Shown here: positions 8,086 to 17,612 of the stretch, piece after piece
Layout: every line of letters starts with the position of its first letter
Numbering within the stretch: the stretch's first letter is position 1
DNA from: Amycolatopsis sp. FDAARGOS 1241
GTDB taxonomy: Bacteria > Actinomycetota > Actinomycetes > Mycobacteriales > Pseudonocardiaceae
Assembly (NCBI RefSeq): GCF_016889705.1
Contig: NZ_CP069526.1
Location: 4,030,001-4,094,000, forward strand
DNA: 64,000 nt
Direction: 5' to 3'
Notes under the pieces: generated by a model
The model's database searches: none
What the model was told of the DNA's origin: nothing
The model's input: the letters and a program-made list of their open reading frames with translations, nothing else
Program-made: the position numbers and the translations under genes

Positions 8086-8934
8086 AGGGCCAGGAACCGT
8101 TCGGCGGCAGGGGAGAGCCGCCCGGGCCGCCACACCATCCGGCCGCGGCGCACCAGAGCGGGCCGAGCGGCACGGTCACCGCGCCCTGGCGGCGGGCGTC
8201 CTCGACCATGGCTCGGGGTACCAACGCCGCGCCCGAGCCGGCGAGCATGAGCGGCACCATCATCGCGCGGTGCTGGATCTCCACGACCAGCCGCGGTTCG
8301 GCCGTGCCGCGCAGCGCTTCCTCGACGAGCCACTGCGTCGCGGTGCCGGGCGGGTCGCGACGACGTCGAGCCCGGCGAGCTCGGTCACGGGCAGTGGCGA
8401 GCGCGCAGGCGCGTGCGCGGGCAGCACCGTGAACCCCTCCTGGGCGGCGAGGTCCCGGCAGGCCGGCCCCGCCGTCTCGGCGCCGGACTCGACGAGCCCG
8501 ACCTCGGTCTGCCCGTCGCGCACGCGGCCGACGACGTCCAAGCCCGTCTCCGGAGCCCGCACTCGCACGGACCCCCACGGGTGCGGCGCGTAGAACCGGC
8601 CGAGCAGGCGGGCCGGCGGGTCCACGGCGAGCGTGGGCTGCGACGCGAGGTCGAGCGTCCCGCCGCCGAGGCCGAGCACTTTCGCGCAGGGACGCGTCGG
8701 CCGTGCTGAGGTCGAGCAGGATCCGACCGGCCGGCCCGACGAGCGCCTCGCCGGCGGGCGTGAGGGCGGCGCCGTGGGCCGGCCAGTGGAACAGCAGCCC
8801 GCCCAGCTCCTTCTCCAGCCCGCGTACGGCGTGCGAGAGCGATGGCTGCGCCGCGTGCAGCCGGCGCGCCGTGCTGGTGAAGCCACCGCGGTCGACGACC
8901 GCCGGAAGTACTGCAGTTGCCGGCGCTCCCTTCC
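8086..8934 (-). pseudogene. LysR-family regulator, frameshifted
   Basis: Segments of one LysR protein lie in at least three frames. The HTH region reads QLQYF, then, one frame over, AVVDRGGFTSTARRLHAAQP and SLSHAVRGLEKELGG; the effector domain reads LDVVGRVRDGQTEVGLVESG and VLPAHAPARSPLPVTELAGL in another frame, and returns with TATQWLVEEALRGTAEP and MMVPLMLAGSGAALVPRAMV. No start codon is apparent; a single missing base after the TACTTC codons shifts the frame at residue 8. The 3' end is fused to the ABC ATPase relic. It lies 3 bases from the stop of the intact reductase gene. Confidence 0.78.
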
Positions 8935-8936
8935 CG

Positions 8937-10106
8937 TCAGGCGACGGGCGCCGGCCGCCGCAGCGCCTGCCGGCGCAACCGCGTGAACAGCTTGGCACTG
9001 TTGAGCGCGAAGACCCCCACAGTGGCGCCGTCGCGCCGGTAGGTCGCGACGAACGCGGCGTCGTCCGGGCCGCCCAGTTCGAACACGACCTCGTCGTCCG
9101 GGCGCGGGTTTCCGGCGAGCTGCAGCGTGCCCGCATACTGGTCCGACCAGACGTAGCCGCTCGGCGTGTAGTGGCGGGTGGTCGTGCCCGCGAGCAGGTT
9201 CGCGACGGCGACGCCCGCCTGTTCGCTCGCGTTGGTCCAGTGCTCGTGCCGGTGGCGTTGCCCGGTTTCGGCCGAGGTGTACGCGGCGACGTCGCCGACG
9301 GCGACCACGTTCGGCAGCGCGGTGACGAGCCCGGCGGACACGTGCACGCCGTTGCCGACCTCGAGGCCGGAGTCCGCGAGCCACTCGGCCGCGGGCACCA
9401 TGCCGATGCCGACGACCACGACGTCGGCGGGCAGGTCTTCGCCGCCGGCGAGCCGGACCCCGGTGACGCGCCCGCCGCTGGTCAGCAGCTCGTCGACAGC
9501 CGCGCCGCAGCGCAGCACGGTGCCGTGGCGTTCGTGCAGCCGCGCGCACGCTTCGGCCAGCTGCGGGCCCAGCACGCCTTCGAGTGGCGTGGGCAGCGCT
9601 TCGAGCACGGTCACGTCGAGCCCCAGCGCGCGGCAGGTCGACGCGACCTCGGCACCGATGAACCCGGCGCCGACGATCACGATCCGAACGCCCGGCACCA
9701 GTTCTTCGCGCAGGGCCAGCGCGTCGTCGAGCGTGCGCAGCAGGTGGACGCCGGCGATGCCGTCCGTCCCGGGCAGCCGCCGCGCCCGCCCGCCTGTGGC
9801 GAGCACGACGCCGTCGACCGCCAGCTCGCCGTCGGACAGCAGTAGCCGCCCGGTGGCGGGGTCGAGGCGTTCCGCGCGCGTGCCGAGCCGCAGGTCGAGC
9901 GAAGCGAGGTCGTCGGCGTCGAGCAGGTCGAGCGAGGCGCGGTCCGCGGTGCCGGCGAGGAACGCCTTCGACAGCGGCGGCCGGTCGTAGGGCAGGTGGG
10001 GTTCCTCGCCGACGAGGACGACCCGCCCGGCGAAGCCCTGCGCGCGCAGCTCCTGCGCGGCGCGGGCCCCGGCGAGCGACGCCCCGACGATCGCGACCGA
10101 CTTCAC
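8937..10106 (-). CDS. FAD-dependent ferredoxin reductase
   Basis: A 389-residue flavoprotein of the rubredoxin/ferredoxin reductase type found with Rieske oxygenases. It has an FAD-binding GxGxxG-like start (AIVGASLAGARAAQELR), the GEEPHLPYDRPPLSK motif, a second dinucleotide fold for NAD(P)H (IVIVGAGFIGAEVAS), the ATG-type motif in VLATGGRARRLPG and the FAD-ribityl site NVVAVGDVAAY. The C-terminal reductase domain is present (SDQYAGTLQLAG). The GTG start overlaps the ferredoxin stop by 4 bases, so the pair are co-translated. I infer it supplies electrons through the Rieske ferredoxin to the gbcA-like oxygenase at 16488, since no other reductase is nearby; it could serve another oxygenase. 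Confidence 0.92.
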   Translation of the reverse strand: MKSVAIVGASLAGARAAQELRAQGFAGRVVLVGEEPHLPYDRPPLSKAFLAGTADRASLDLLDADDLASLDLRLGTRAERLDPATGRLLLSDGELAVDGVVLATGGRARRLPGTDGIAGVHLLRTLDDALALREELVPGVRIVIVGAGFIGAEVASTCRALGLDVTVLEALPTPLEGVLGPQLAEACARLHERHGTVLRCGAAVDELLTSGGRVTGVRLAGGEDLPADVVVVGIGMVPAAEWLADSGLEVGNGVHVSAGLVTALPNVVAVGDVAAYTSAETGQRHRHEHWTNASEQAGVAVANLLAGTTTRHYTPSGYVWSDQYAGTLQLAGNPRPDDEVVFELGGPDDAAFVATYRRDGATVGVFALNSAKLFTRLRRQALRRPAPVA

Positions 10107-10429
10107 GCCGCGTCCTCGGCGCGGCCTGCCGCTTCCGCCAGCACGTAGATCACGCCGGCTTCCACGCGGACCTCGTACGTGCGCACGGCTTCCTTCGCGG
10201 GCAGGCACGACGGAAGCCCGGTCCGCAGGTCGAACAGCGCCGCGTGCAGCGGGCACTCCACGAAGCAGCCCTCGAGCCAGCCGTCGGCGAGCGAAGCGTC
10301 CTGGTGGCTGCACGTGTCGCCGATCGCGTACAGCTCGCCGTCGGCGTTGAACACCGCGATCGGCTCCGGGCCCGCAATCCGGACGGATTCGCCGGGGGGC
10401 AGTTCGTCTACCGTGCACGCGCGCAGCAT
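10103..10429 (-). CDS. Rieske [2Fe-2S] ferredoxin
   Basis: A 108-residue soluble Rieske-type ferredoxin. The cluster ligands are CSH in DTCSHQDASLADG and CPLH in CFVECPLHAALFDLRTG, the spacing of ferredoxins that shuttle electrons to ring-hydroxylating and N-demethylating Rieske oxygenases. It is translationally coupled to the FAD reductase downstream. An inverted repeat (10475-10510) lies in its leader and a strong hairpin separates it from the betA gene upstream, so ferredoxin and reductase look like a separately regulated two-gene unit inside the betaine island. The partner oxygenase is inferred. Confidence 0.92.
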   Translation of the reverse strand: MLRACTVDELPPGESVRIAGPEPIAVFNADGELYAIGDTCSHQDASLADGWLEGCFVECPLHAALFDLRTGLPSCLPAKEAVRTYEVRVEAGVIYVLAEAAGRAEDAA

Positions 10430-10474
10430 CAGGGCCTCCGGGGAGGAGTTCGGGGTGTGGGTTGTGAGTCGTCT

Positions 10475-10510
10475 GTTGCGTATGAAGGAACGGAGAACGC
10501 GATACGCAAC
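10475..10510. promoter_or_regulatory. inverted repeat upstream of ferredoxin gene
   Basis: Perfect 9-bp arms GTTGCGTAT and ATACGCAAC, with an 18-base spacer, lie 46-81 bases before the ferredoxin start. Arms this far apart suit two half-sites on successive helical faces or a tetrameric regulator. A related GCGTATCGCGCAAC string lies ahead of the gbcA-like gene near 16362-16375. Which regulator binds is unknown. Confidence 0.45.
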
Positions 10511-10593
10511 AAGTTTGCGGCGAGTGCCAGGATACCGTCAAGGGGTTCCCGCCGATCGGCCGCCGCGGATTTTCACGCCGTGCCGCGGGCACA

Positions 10594-10631
10594 CCGCAGA
10601 CCCGTGCGCCGGACGGGGCACGGGTCTGCGG
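10594..10631 (-). terminator. hairpin after betA
   Basis: A 14-bp perfect stem (CCGCAGACCCGTGC with its complement GCACGGGTCTGCGG) and a 10-base loop lie 9 bases past the betA stop. It would end the permease-betA transcript and insulate the ferredoxin unit. Confidence 0.7.
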
Positions 10632-10640
10632 GAGGCGGGG

Positions 10641-12299
10641 TTACGCCTGCTGGTGGCGGTAGAACGGCTGCTTGACCGGCGCCAGCGGGGTGTTGCCGAG
10701 GATCAGGTCCGCGGACTTCTCGGCGGTCATCATCACCGGCGCGTAGATGTTGCCGTTGGTGATGTAGGGCAGCACGGAAGCGTCGACGATCCGCAGGCCC
10801 TCGGTGCCGTGCACCCGCATGCTGCCCGGGTCCACGACGGACTTTTCGTCCACGCCCATCTTCGCCGTGCACGACGGGTGCAGCGCGGTCTCGGCGTCCT
10901 TCGCGACCCAGTCGAGGATCTCCTCGTCGGTCTGCACGCTCGGCCCGGGCGAGAGTTCGCCGTCGTTGTACGCGTCGAGCGCGGGCTGGTTGAGGATGGT
11001 CCGCGCCACGCGCACCGCCTCGACCCACTCGCGGCGGTCGTTCTCCGTGGACAGGTAGTTGAACCGGATCGCCGGGTGCGTGCGCGGATCGGTCGAGGTG
11101 ATCTTCACCGAACCGCGCGTGTCGGCGTACATCGGGCCCACGTGGACCTGGTAGCCGTGCCCGCCCGCCGGCACCGACCCGTCGTAACGGATCGCGACGG
11201 GCAGGAAGTGGAACATCAGGTTGGGGTAGGTCACCTCGTCGTTGCCGCGGACGAACCCACCGCCTTCGAAGTGGTTGGTGGCAGCGGGGCCCGAACGCAG
11301 GAACAGCCACTGCGCGCCGATCCACGGCCGCTTCCACTTCGCCAGGGAAGGCTGCATCGACACCGGCTGCCTGCACCCGTACTGGATGTAGACCTCGAGG
11401 TGGTCCTGCAGGTTCTCTCCGACGCCGGGCAGATCACGCACGACGTCGATGCCGAGGCGAGCCAGCTCGCCCGCGTTGCCGACGCCCGACAGCTGCAGCA
11501 GCTGCGGCGTGTTGATCGCGCCGCCGCACAGGATGATCTCCTTGCCATACACCTCGCCCGGCGCGCCTCGGCCCTGCGAATATTCGACGCCGATCGCGCG
11601 CGTGCCGTCGAAGAGCACCTGCGACACGAAGGCCCGGGTCTTCACGGTGAGGTTCGGCCGGTGCAGCACCGGGTGCAAGTACGCCCGGGCGGCCGAGAGC
11701 CGCCGTCCTTTGCGGACGTTGCGGTCGAAGGCGGCGAAGCCCTCCTGCCGGTAGCCGTTCACGTCGTCGGTGCGCGGGTAGCCCGCCTGCTCGGCGGCGG
11801 CGAAGAACGCTTCGAACAACGGGTTGGTCGCCGGGCCGCGTTCCAGCTCCAGTGGACCATCGTGCCCGCGCCAGGTGCCCTCGGGCGAGTCGGCCAGGCA
11901 GTTTTCCATGCGCCGGAAGTAGGGCAGGCAATGGGCGTAGTCCCATTCGGACATTCCCGGATCCGCCGCCCAGCGCTCGTAGTCCATCGGGTTGCCGCGC
12001 TGGAAGATCATCCCGTTGATGCTGCTGGACCCGCCGAGCACCTTGCCGCGCGCGTGGTAGATCCGGCGCCGGTGCATGTGCGGCTCGGGTTCGCTGCGGT
12101 AACCCCAGTCGTAGAACTTGCTGCCGATCGGGAACGTCAGCGCCGCGGGCATGTGGATGAACACGTCCCACTTCGCGTCCGAGCGCCCGGCCTCCAGCAC
12201 CAGCACGCGGTTCGAGGGGTCGGCCGAAAGGCGGTTCGCGAGCGCGCAGCCCGCGGACCCGCCGCCGACGATGACGAAGTCGTAGGTCTCGGTACTCAT
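10641..12299 (-). CDS. betA: GMC oxidoreductase, choline dehydrogenase
   Basis: A 552-residue FAD enzyme of the glucose-methanol-choline family that oxidises choline to betaine aldehyde. It begins with the FAD fold ([20 protein letters not shown]), then GMC signature 1 ([20 protein letters not shown]) and signature 2 ([16 protein letters not shown]), and ends with the catalytic His region ([10 protein letters not shown]) and the [17 protein letters not shown] segment. Length and the BetA-type features fit. The ATG at 12299 follows GGAGGAGAC. It lies downstream of an APC permease and a broken betaine aldehyde dehydrogenase on the same strand and near a BetI-like repressor, which supports choline as substrate over other alcohols. 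Confidence 0.9.
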   Translation of the reverse strand: MSTETYDFVIVGGGSAGCALANRLSADPSNRVLVLEAGRSDAKWDVFIHMPAALTFPIGSKFYDWGYRSEPEPHMHRRRIYHARGKVLGGSSSINGMIFQRGNPMDYERWAADPGMSEWDYAHCLPYFRRMENCLADSPEGTWRGHDGPLELERGPATNPLFEAFFAAAEQAGYPRTDDVNGYRQEGFAAFDRNVRKGRRLSAARAYLHPVLHRPNLTVKTRAFVSQVLFDGTRAIGVEYSQGRGAPGEVYGKEIILCGGAINTPQLLQLSGVGNAGELARLGIDVVRDLPGVGENLQDHLEVYIQYGCRQPVSMQPSLAKWKRPWIGAQWLFLRSGPAATNHFEGGGFVRGNDEVTYPNLMFHFLPVAIRYDGSVPAGGHGYQVHVGPMYADTRGSVKITSTDPRTHPAIRFNYLSTENDRREWVEAVRVARTILNQPALDAYNDGELSPGPSVQTDEEILDWVAKDAETALHPSCTAKMGVDEKSVVDPGSMRVHGTEGLRIVDASVLPYITNGNIYAPVMMTAEKSADLILGNTPLAPVKQPFYRHQQA

Positions 12300-12313
12300 G
12301 TCTCCTCCGTCCC

Positions 12314-13879
12314 TCAGCCGGCCACGGAACCGGCGGCCGGTTCCTCCGGGAAGTGCTCGTCGCTGGTGTGCGCGGCGGCCCACTGGCGGCGCTTGACCCA
12401 CAGCAGGATCCCGCCCGCCACCACGATCAGCGCGGTGATGAGGACCGCGCCCCACTGGAAGTACCAGTGGTCGTCGCCGTACACCTCGGCCCGCGGCCAG
12501 ATGAGGTTGATCGTCATGCCCAGGCCGTAGAGCACCGCCACGAGGTTCACGAGAGTGCCCCAGCGGGCCAGCTTGAAGTAGGGCCCGTGGTCCGGGCGCG
12601 GCCAGTGCCCGCGCAGGCGGCGCACCAGCATCGGTCCCGTGACCATGAGGTAGGGGATGTAGAACAGGATGATCGCCGTCGAGGTGAGCACGAAGAACGC
12701 ACGCTGGTTGCCGAGGTTGATCAGCAGCACCACGACGGTCAGCCCGCCGGTGATCAGGGCGGGCACGACCGGCGTCTTCGACCGCGGCGACACCTTCGCC
12801 AGGCGCCGGCTGAACGGCAGCCGCCCGTCGCGCGCCATCGCGAACGTCATGCGGATCGCGGCCGTCTGCACCGCGAGGCAGCACACCGTGATGGCGATGG
12901 CCGAGCAGACCAGGAACGCGTCGCCGAGCCCGGTGCCGAGCGTGCTCTTGAGCAGGTACGGCATGCCCGACGTGGACAGTTCGTCGGCGTTGAGGTCGCC
13001 CACGGCCATCATCCCGATCAGCATCATCAGCCCACCGACGACGAACGCCGCCGTCAGCGCGCGGATGATCGCCCGCGGCGCGTGCCGGCACGGCTTCGTG
13101 GTCTCCTCCGCGAGCGAGCCCGCGGTGTCGAAGCCGTAGAACACGTAAGCGCTCATCAGCGACGCGACCAGGAACGCCCCGGGGTAGCCCAGCGACTGCC
13201 CGCTGCCCGCGCCGTGGGTGTCGAAGACGATCCCGGGCCCGCGCTTGATGTGCACGGCGAGCGCGATCACGAGCAGCACGCTCGCACCGAGCTCCACGGC
13301 GACGCCGAAGTTGTTGATCTTCGCCATGAGCTTGACGCCGATGATGTTCACGATCGTCGCGAACACCACGAGCACGAGCGCGAGGATGATCGCGTTCTGC
13401 GCGCCGCCGGGAGTGGACGTGAGCCCGGCGTCGGAGTCGCTGCCGACGAGCTGGAACGCCGTGGACACCTGCGGCAGGATGATCTGGTAGGCCACGGCGA
13501 CGGCCGCGGCCGTCACGATTGCGCCGATGATCATGATCCAGCCCGCGAGCCACGAGGTCGCGGGTTTCGCGATCTGCTTGGCCCACTGGTACACCGAGCC
13601 CGCGAGCGGGAACTGCCCGGCGAGTTCGGCGAAGCACAGCGCCACCGCCAGCTGGCCCAGGAACACCAGCGGCCAGGTCCAGATGAAGGCCGGGCCGCCC
13701 GAGCCGAAGCCGAAGAAGAACAGCTGGAACACCCCGGTCATGATCGAGATGTAGCTGAACCCGGCGGCGAAGCTGGAGAACGAGCCGAGCGAGCGTTCGA
13801 GCTCCTGGCGGTAGCCGAACTTTTCCAGTTCGGAGCTGTCGGAGTGGTCCCCGCCTGCCGGTTTGGATCGTGTCGTCAT
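12314..13879 (-). CDS. APC-superfamily amino acid/amine permease
   Basis: A 521-residue membrane protein with about 12 hydrophobic segments, of the amino acid-choline-transporter (ACT/BAT1-like) branch of the APC superfamily. It begins with a polar stretch ([20 protein letters not shown]) and TM1 with the [10 protein letters not shown] motif. Later segments include [18 protein letters not shown] and [11 protein letters not shown], conserved in this branch. It sits 14 bases upstream of betA and downstream of the broken betaine aldehyde dehydrogenase, so I infer uptake of choline, betaine or a related amine; GABA/amino-acid transport is the alternative. The ATG at 13879 follows an ACGAGGA stretch. 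Confidence 0.87.
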   Translation of the reverse strand: MTTRSKPAGGDHSDSSELEKFGYRQELERSLGSFSSFAAGFSYISIMTGVFQLFFFGFGSGGPAFIWTWPLVFLGQLAVALCFAELAGQFPLAGSVYQWAKQIAKPATSWLAGWIMIIGAIVTAAAVAVAYQIILPQVSTAFQLVGSDSDAGLTSTPGGAQNAIILALVLVVFATIVNIIGVKLMAKINNFGVAVELGASVLLVIALAVHIKRGPGIVFDTHGAGSGQSLGYPGAFLVASLMSAYVFYGFDTAGSLAEETTKPCRHAPRAIIRALTAAFVVGGLMMLIGMMAVGDLNADELSTSGMPYLLKSTLGTGLGDAFLVCSAIAITVCCLAVQTAAIRMTFAMARDGRLPFSRRLAKVSPRSKTPVVPALITGGLTVVVLLINLGNQRAFFVLTSTAIILFYIPYLMVTGPMLVRRLRGHWPRPDHGPYFKLARWGTLVNLVAVLYGLGMTINLIWPRAEVYGDDHWYFQWGAVLITALIVVAGGILLWVKRRQWAAAHTSDEHFPEEPAAGSVAG

Positions 13880-13914
13880 GGATTCGTCCTCGTGGTGGGG
13901 GTCGGGGGAGCGGC

Positions 13915-15380
13915 TCAGCCCTTGAACCAGCGCTGCGGAACGGGATCGATGTCGTGGTAGACGTGTTTGGTCTCGCGGTACTCGGCCGGCCCGGACGGTC
14001 CGAGCTCACGCCCGATGCCGGATCGGCCGAACCCGCCCCACTTCGCCTGTGGCAGGGAGGGGTGGTAGTCGTTGATCCACACCGTGCCGTGGCGCACGGC
14101 CGCGGCGACGCGCTGCGCGCGCCCGGCGTCCGAGGTCCACCCGGCGCCCGCGAGCCCGTAGTCCGTGTCGTTGGCGAGGGTGATCGCCTCGTCCTCGTCG
14201 GTGAACCGCTCGACGGCGACGACGGGCCCGAAGACCTACTCGCGCACCACCGCCATGTCCCGGGTGCACCCGGAGAACACGGTGGGGCGCAGGAAGAACC
14301 CGCGCTGCAGAGCGGGTTCGACGGCCGGGTGCCGCCGGCGAGTGTCGCGCGCGCCGCGAGCGCCCCGGCGATGGCCCGCTCGACCTCGGCCCGGTGCTGT
14401 TCGGGCACGTGCGGGCCCGCTTCGCCGGCGGGGTCGAGCCCGGAGCCGAGCCTGATCCGGTCCGCTCGGGCGGCGCGAGTTCGTCGACGAAGCGGTCGTG
14501 CACGCCGTCCTGCTCGATCAGCCGCGCGCCGGCCGAACAGATCCGTCCGGAGTGGACGAACGCGGCGGCGAGCCCGTAGTCCAGCGCGGTGTCGAAGTCG
14601 GCGTCGTCGAACACCACGTCGGGGTTCTTGCCGTCCAGCTCCAGCGCCACACGGCGGACTCCGCGCGCGGCCGCGGCCATGATCTTCTCGCCGATGGTCA
14701 GCCCTCCGGTGAAAGAGATCAGGTCCACGCCGGGATCGGGCACCAGCGCCGCACCGACCTGGCCCCGGCCCGAGCAGCAGGTTCACCACCCCGGGCGGCA
14801 CGCCGGCTTTCCCGGCCAAAGCGACCAGCCGGATCGTGGTGAGCGGGGTGACTTCACTCGGCTTGAGCACCGTCGTGTTGCCGGCGGCCAGCGCCGGGGC
14901 GAGCTTCCACGGCACCTGCAGCAGCAGGTAGTTCCACGGCGCGATCAGCGCGCACACGCCCACCGGCTCGTGCTCGATCCGGCTGATCGCGCGCGGGTCG
15001 CCGGCGTCGACCACGCGGCCCGCGTCGTGGGCCGCCAGTGCGGCGTAGTAGCGGAAGACGCCGGTGACGTCGTCGACGTCGATACGGCCCTCAGCCGGCG
15101 TCTTGCCGGTGTCGAGGGTCTCGGTGCGGGCCAGCTCCTCGCGGTCGTGCTGCAGCAGTGCGGCGAGGCGGGTGAGCAGATCCGCGCGATCTTGCGCGGT
15201 CGTTCTTCGCCGCGGCCCGCCGTCGAAGGCGAGGCGAGTGGCGGTGACGGCGGCGGCGACCTCCGCGGGGCCTGCCACCGACGCGGTGGCGGACACTTCG
15301 CCGTCGGTGGGGTTGAGCACTTCCGAGTGCGCCTCGCCGGCGGCTTCGGTCCAGATTCCGTCGATGTGGAGGTCCTTCAT
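13915..15380 (-). pseudogene. betB: betaine aldehyde dehydrogenase, frameshifted
   Basis: A complete NAD-dependent aldehyde dehydrogenase is spread over several frames. The N-terminal half is one frame ([15 protein letters not shown] to [20 protein letters not shown] and [17 protein letters not shown]). After a shift near 14750 come [16 protein letters not shown], the general base Glu in [16 protein letters not shown] and the nucleophile Cys in [16 protein letters not shown] second shift near 14470 and a TAG stop at about 14240 (where VREEVFGP is expected) follow. The C-terminus ([20 protein letters not shown]) is readable to the stop. It would have converted betaine aldehyde to glycine betaine. 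As written no full protein is made; sequencing error is a live alternative. Confidence 0.88.
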
Positions 15381-15445
15381 CAGGCCTTTCCCAGCAGCTC
15401 GCGGAGCCGGTTGCCACGCTGCGTGTGACGCGCGGCACTCCAAGT

Positions 15446-15474
15446 GCGTACATTTGTACGCTAAGCGTGTACAC
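15446..15474. promoter_or_regulatory. candidate BetI-like operator between betB and tetR
   Basis: In the 209-base divergent gap, a 7-bp inverted repeat (GCGTACA, TT, TGTACGC; 15446-15461) is followed 5 bases later by the perfect palindrome GTGTACAC (15467-15474). Both share a GTACA core, so they look like two copies of one site. The position between a TetR-type gene and its probable target operon fits autoregulation and control of the betB-permease-betA transcript. Confidence 0.55.
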
Positions 15475-15589
15475 CTGTCCACAACGAGCTCCCGAGGCCG
15501 GCACCCGCCATCCGCGCCGCCCCGGCCCGGGGACGTGCGACGATCGCGGGTGCCGGCGAACGGCCGGTCGGCGAAGGGGCTGGGTGGTG

Positions 15590-16171
15590 ATGGCGACGAG
15601 GGACACCGCCGGGCGCAGGAAGCTGCGGGGCCCGAACGACCCCGAGCGACGCGCACGGATCGCGAAGGCGGCCATCCAGGTCGTGGCCGAGCGCGGCATC
15701 GACGGCCTCACCCACCGGGCGGTCGCCGCGGCGGCCGGCGTGCCGCTCGGTTCGACGACCTACCACTTCGCGACGCTCGACGACCTGCTCGAAGTGGCCC
15801 TGCACGCGGCCGCGGCGAACAACGTGCGCGAGCTGCACGAGTGGGAGCAGCAGCTCGACCCGGGCGCCGACTTCGCCGCGGCCCTGGCCGACCTCGTCAT
15901 GGGCTACCTCCACGAGCTCTACCCCCACACCGTCGTCGAATACGACCTCTACGTGGCCGCCCTGCACCGCCCGCGGCTCCGGCCGGCCAGCGCCGCCTGG
16001 GACGACGCCCTCATCCAGCTGTTCGGTTCCCGCACCGACCCGCTCACCGGCCGGCTGCTCGCCGGGCTGTTCTGCGGCCTGCTCATGCAGGCGGCCCTCG
16101 CCGATCCGCCCCCGGCCCGCCCGGAGATCGAAGCCTTGTTCCGGCGCGCCATCGAAGGCCCGCCGGCCTGA
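15590..16171 (+). CDS. TetR-family repressor (BetI-like)
   Basis: A 193-residue regulator. The N-terminal TetR helix-turn-helix is clear ([20 protein letters not shown], then [20 protein letters not shown] at about residues 41-60), and the TTYHF recognition helix is typical of the BetI/AcrR type. The C-terminal ligand domain is short and not diagnostic. It is divergent from the betB-permease-betA operon, with palindromes in the gap, so I infer repression relieved by choline or betaine aldehyde. The ATG at 15590 follows GGGGCTGGGTGGTG; an overlapping GTG at 15587 would add one residue. Confidence 0.85.
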   Translation: MATRDTAGRRKLRGPNDPERRARIAKAAIQVVAERGIDGLTHRAVAAAAGVPLGSTTYHFATLDDLLEVALHAAAANNVRELHEWEQQLDPGADFAAALADLVMGYLHELYPHTVVEYDLYVAALHRPRLRPASAAWDDALIQLFGSRTDPLTGRLLAGLFCGLLMQAALADPPPARPEIEALFRRAIEGPPA

Positions 16172-16310
16172 GCCGGTGCCTCTGAAAAGTTCCCGCTCGG
16201 GACTGGCCGTACCGCCCGGGTTACTCCGGGCTGCCCGCGGGGCGGAAACCGTGCCCGCGCACCAGCTTCACCTGCGGTGAGGTAATCGGGTGACGCGAAA
16301 ACCCCGGTTC

Positions 16311-16396
16311 TTGACAGCGTCGGCGGTGGCCCGCATTGTGTTCCGGAGAGAGCAACCTGGCGCGTATCGCGCAACATGATCACCGTGCTGATCATG
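16311..16396 (+). promoter_or_regulatory. promoter and inverted repeats upstream of gbcA
   Basis: The 316-base gap between tetR and gbcA holds a consensus -35 TTGACA (16311-16316) and, 17 bases on, a weak -10 CATTGT. Downstream lies a perfect 8-bp inverted repeat CATGATCA/TGATCATG with a 6-base spacer (16375-16396), placed to act as an operator just past the start point. A nearby GCGTATCGCGCAAC string (16362-16375) resembles one arm of the repeat at 10502-10510. Nothing else of note was seen in the gap. Confidence 0.5.
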
Positions 16397-16487
16397 GCGC
16401 TGAGCACCGTGCCCGGTGGCGACGTCCGCACAGTCGTGCCCCACAACTTCCCGCACCGATCGTCCCGCCCCGAGAGGAGCACCGCCG

Positions 16488-17609
16488 GTGACGACCACCG
16501 ACCTGCCGCAGAGCCTGCTGCCGACGCTGCCCGGCCGTTACTACACCGACCCGGGGATCTTCGCGCGCGAGCAGGAGCTGATCTTCGAGAACGACTGGTT
16601 CTGCGCCGTGCGCAGCGCGGACCTGGCGGCGCCCGGCGCGTTCCGAACCGTCCAAATCGGACGCGAGAGCGTGCTCGTCGCGCGCGGGCGCGGCGGCGAG
16701 GTGAACGCGTTCCTCAACGTCTGCCGCCATCGTGGCGCCCGCCTGTGCACCGACGCCGAAGGTCGGGTCAAGCGTGCGTTCCAGTGCAGGTACCACGCCT
16801 GGACCTACGGGCTGGACGGCAAGCTGATCGCCGCGCCCAACCTCACCGGCATGCCCGACGTCGACCGCACCGAGTACGGCCTCACGCGCCTGGCCGTGCG
16901 CGAGTGGCTCGGGTACGCGTGGGTCAGCCTGGCCGAGGAACCGCCGTCGTTCGAGCAGACCGTGATGGCCGACGTGTCCGACCGCCTCGGCGGCCGGGCG
17001 GAGATCGAGGCGTACGGCCTCGACGGCCTCTCGCTCGGCCGGCGCATCGAATACGACGTGAAGGCGAACTGGAAGCAGATCATCGAGAACTTCATGGAGT
17101 GCTACCACTGCGCGACGATCCACCCGGAGCTCACCGAGGTGCTGCCGGAGTTCGCCGGGGGCTACGCCGCGCAGTACTACGTGGGCCACGGCGCCGAGTT
17201 CGGCGCGGACGTCGCCGGGTTCACCGTCGACGGCACGGCGGGCGTCACGCGGCTGCCGGGCGTCGGCGAGCACCAGGACCGCCGCTACTACGCGATCACC
17301 GTCCGCCCGCAGGTGTTCGTGAACCTCGTCCCGGACCACGTGATCCTGCACCGGATGGTCCCGCTGGCCCCCGACCGCACCCTCGTGGTGTGCGACTGGC
17401 TGTACCTGCCGGAGGTCGTGGAGTCCGGAGTGGACCTCACGCGCTCGGTGGAGCTGTTCCACCGCGTGAACCTGCAGGACTTCGAGGCGTGCGAACGGTG
17501 CCAGCTCGCGATGGGCTCGCGCTCGTACGCTCGCGGCGGGGTCCTCGTGCCCAGCGAGCACCACATCGGCGCGTTCCACGACTGGGTCCGCGCGCGGATC
17601 GGCGAGTAG
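16488..17609 (+). CDS. gbcA: Rieske non-heme iron oxygenase, glycine betaine monooxygenase-like
   Basis: A 373-residue oxygenase subunit that would remove one N-methyl group from glycine betaine, giving dimethylglycine and formaldehyde. The Rieske ligands are CRHRGARLC and CRYH with 17 residues between the pairs. The mononuclear iron site follows as ENFMECYHCATIHPEL, with the bridging Asp/Glu region before it. I chose the GTG at 16488 because GAGAGGAG lies 9 bases before it; an upstream start in the same frame would add 24 residues of non-Rieske sequence. The neighbouring sox, DMG oxidase and choline genes support betaine over other quaternary amines such as carnitine or stachydrine. Confidence 0.87.
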   Translation: MTTTDLPQSLLPTLPGRYYTDPGIFAREQELIFENDWFCAVRSADLAAPGAFRTVQIGRESVLVARGRGGEVNAFLNVCRHRGARLCTDAEGRVKRAFQCRYHAWTYGLDGKLIAAPNLTGMPDVDRTEYGLTRLAVREWLGYAWVSLAEEPPSFEQTVMADVSDRLGGRAEIEAYGLDGLSLGRRIEYDVKANWKQIIENFMECYHCATIHPELTEVLPEFAGGYAAQYYVGHGAEFGADVAGFTVDGTAGVTRLPGVGEHQDRRYYAITVRPQVFVNLVPDHVILHRMVPLAPDRTLVVCDWLYLPEVVESGVDLTRSVELFHRVNLQDFEACERCQLAMGSRSYARGGVLVPSEHHIGAFHDWVRARIGE

Positions 17610-17612
17610 CCG

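Noticed and set aside
10179..12530. 783-codon open frame on the plus strand across ferredoxin and betA genes
   Set aside because: It is antisense to motif-bearing genes (Rieske ferredoxin, GMC oxidoreductase) and its translation is Arg/His/Val-rich low-complexity sequence.
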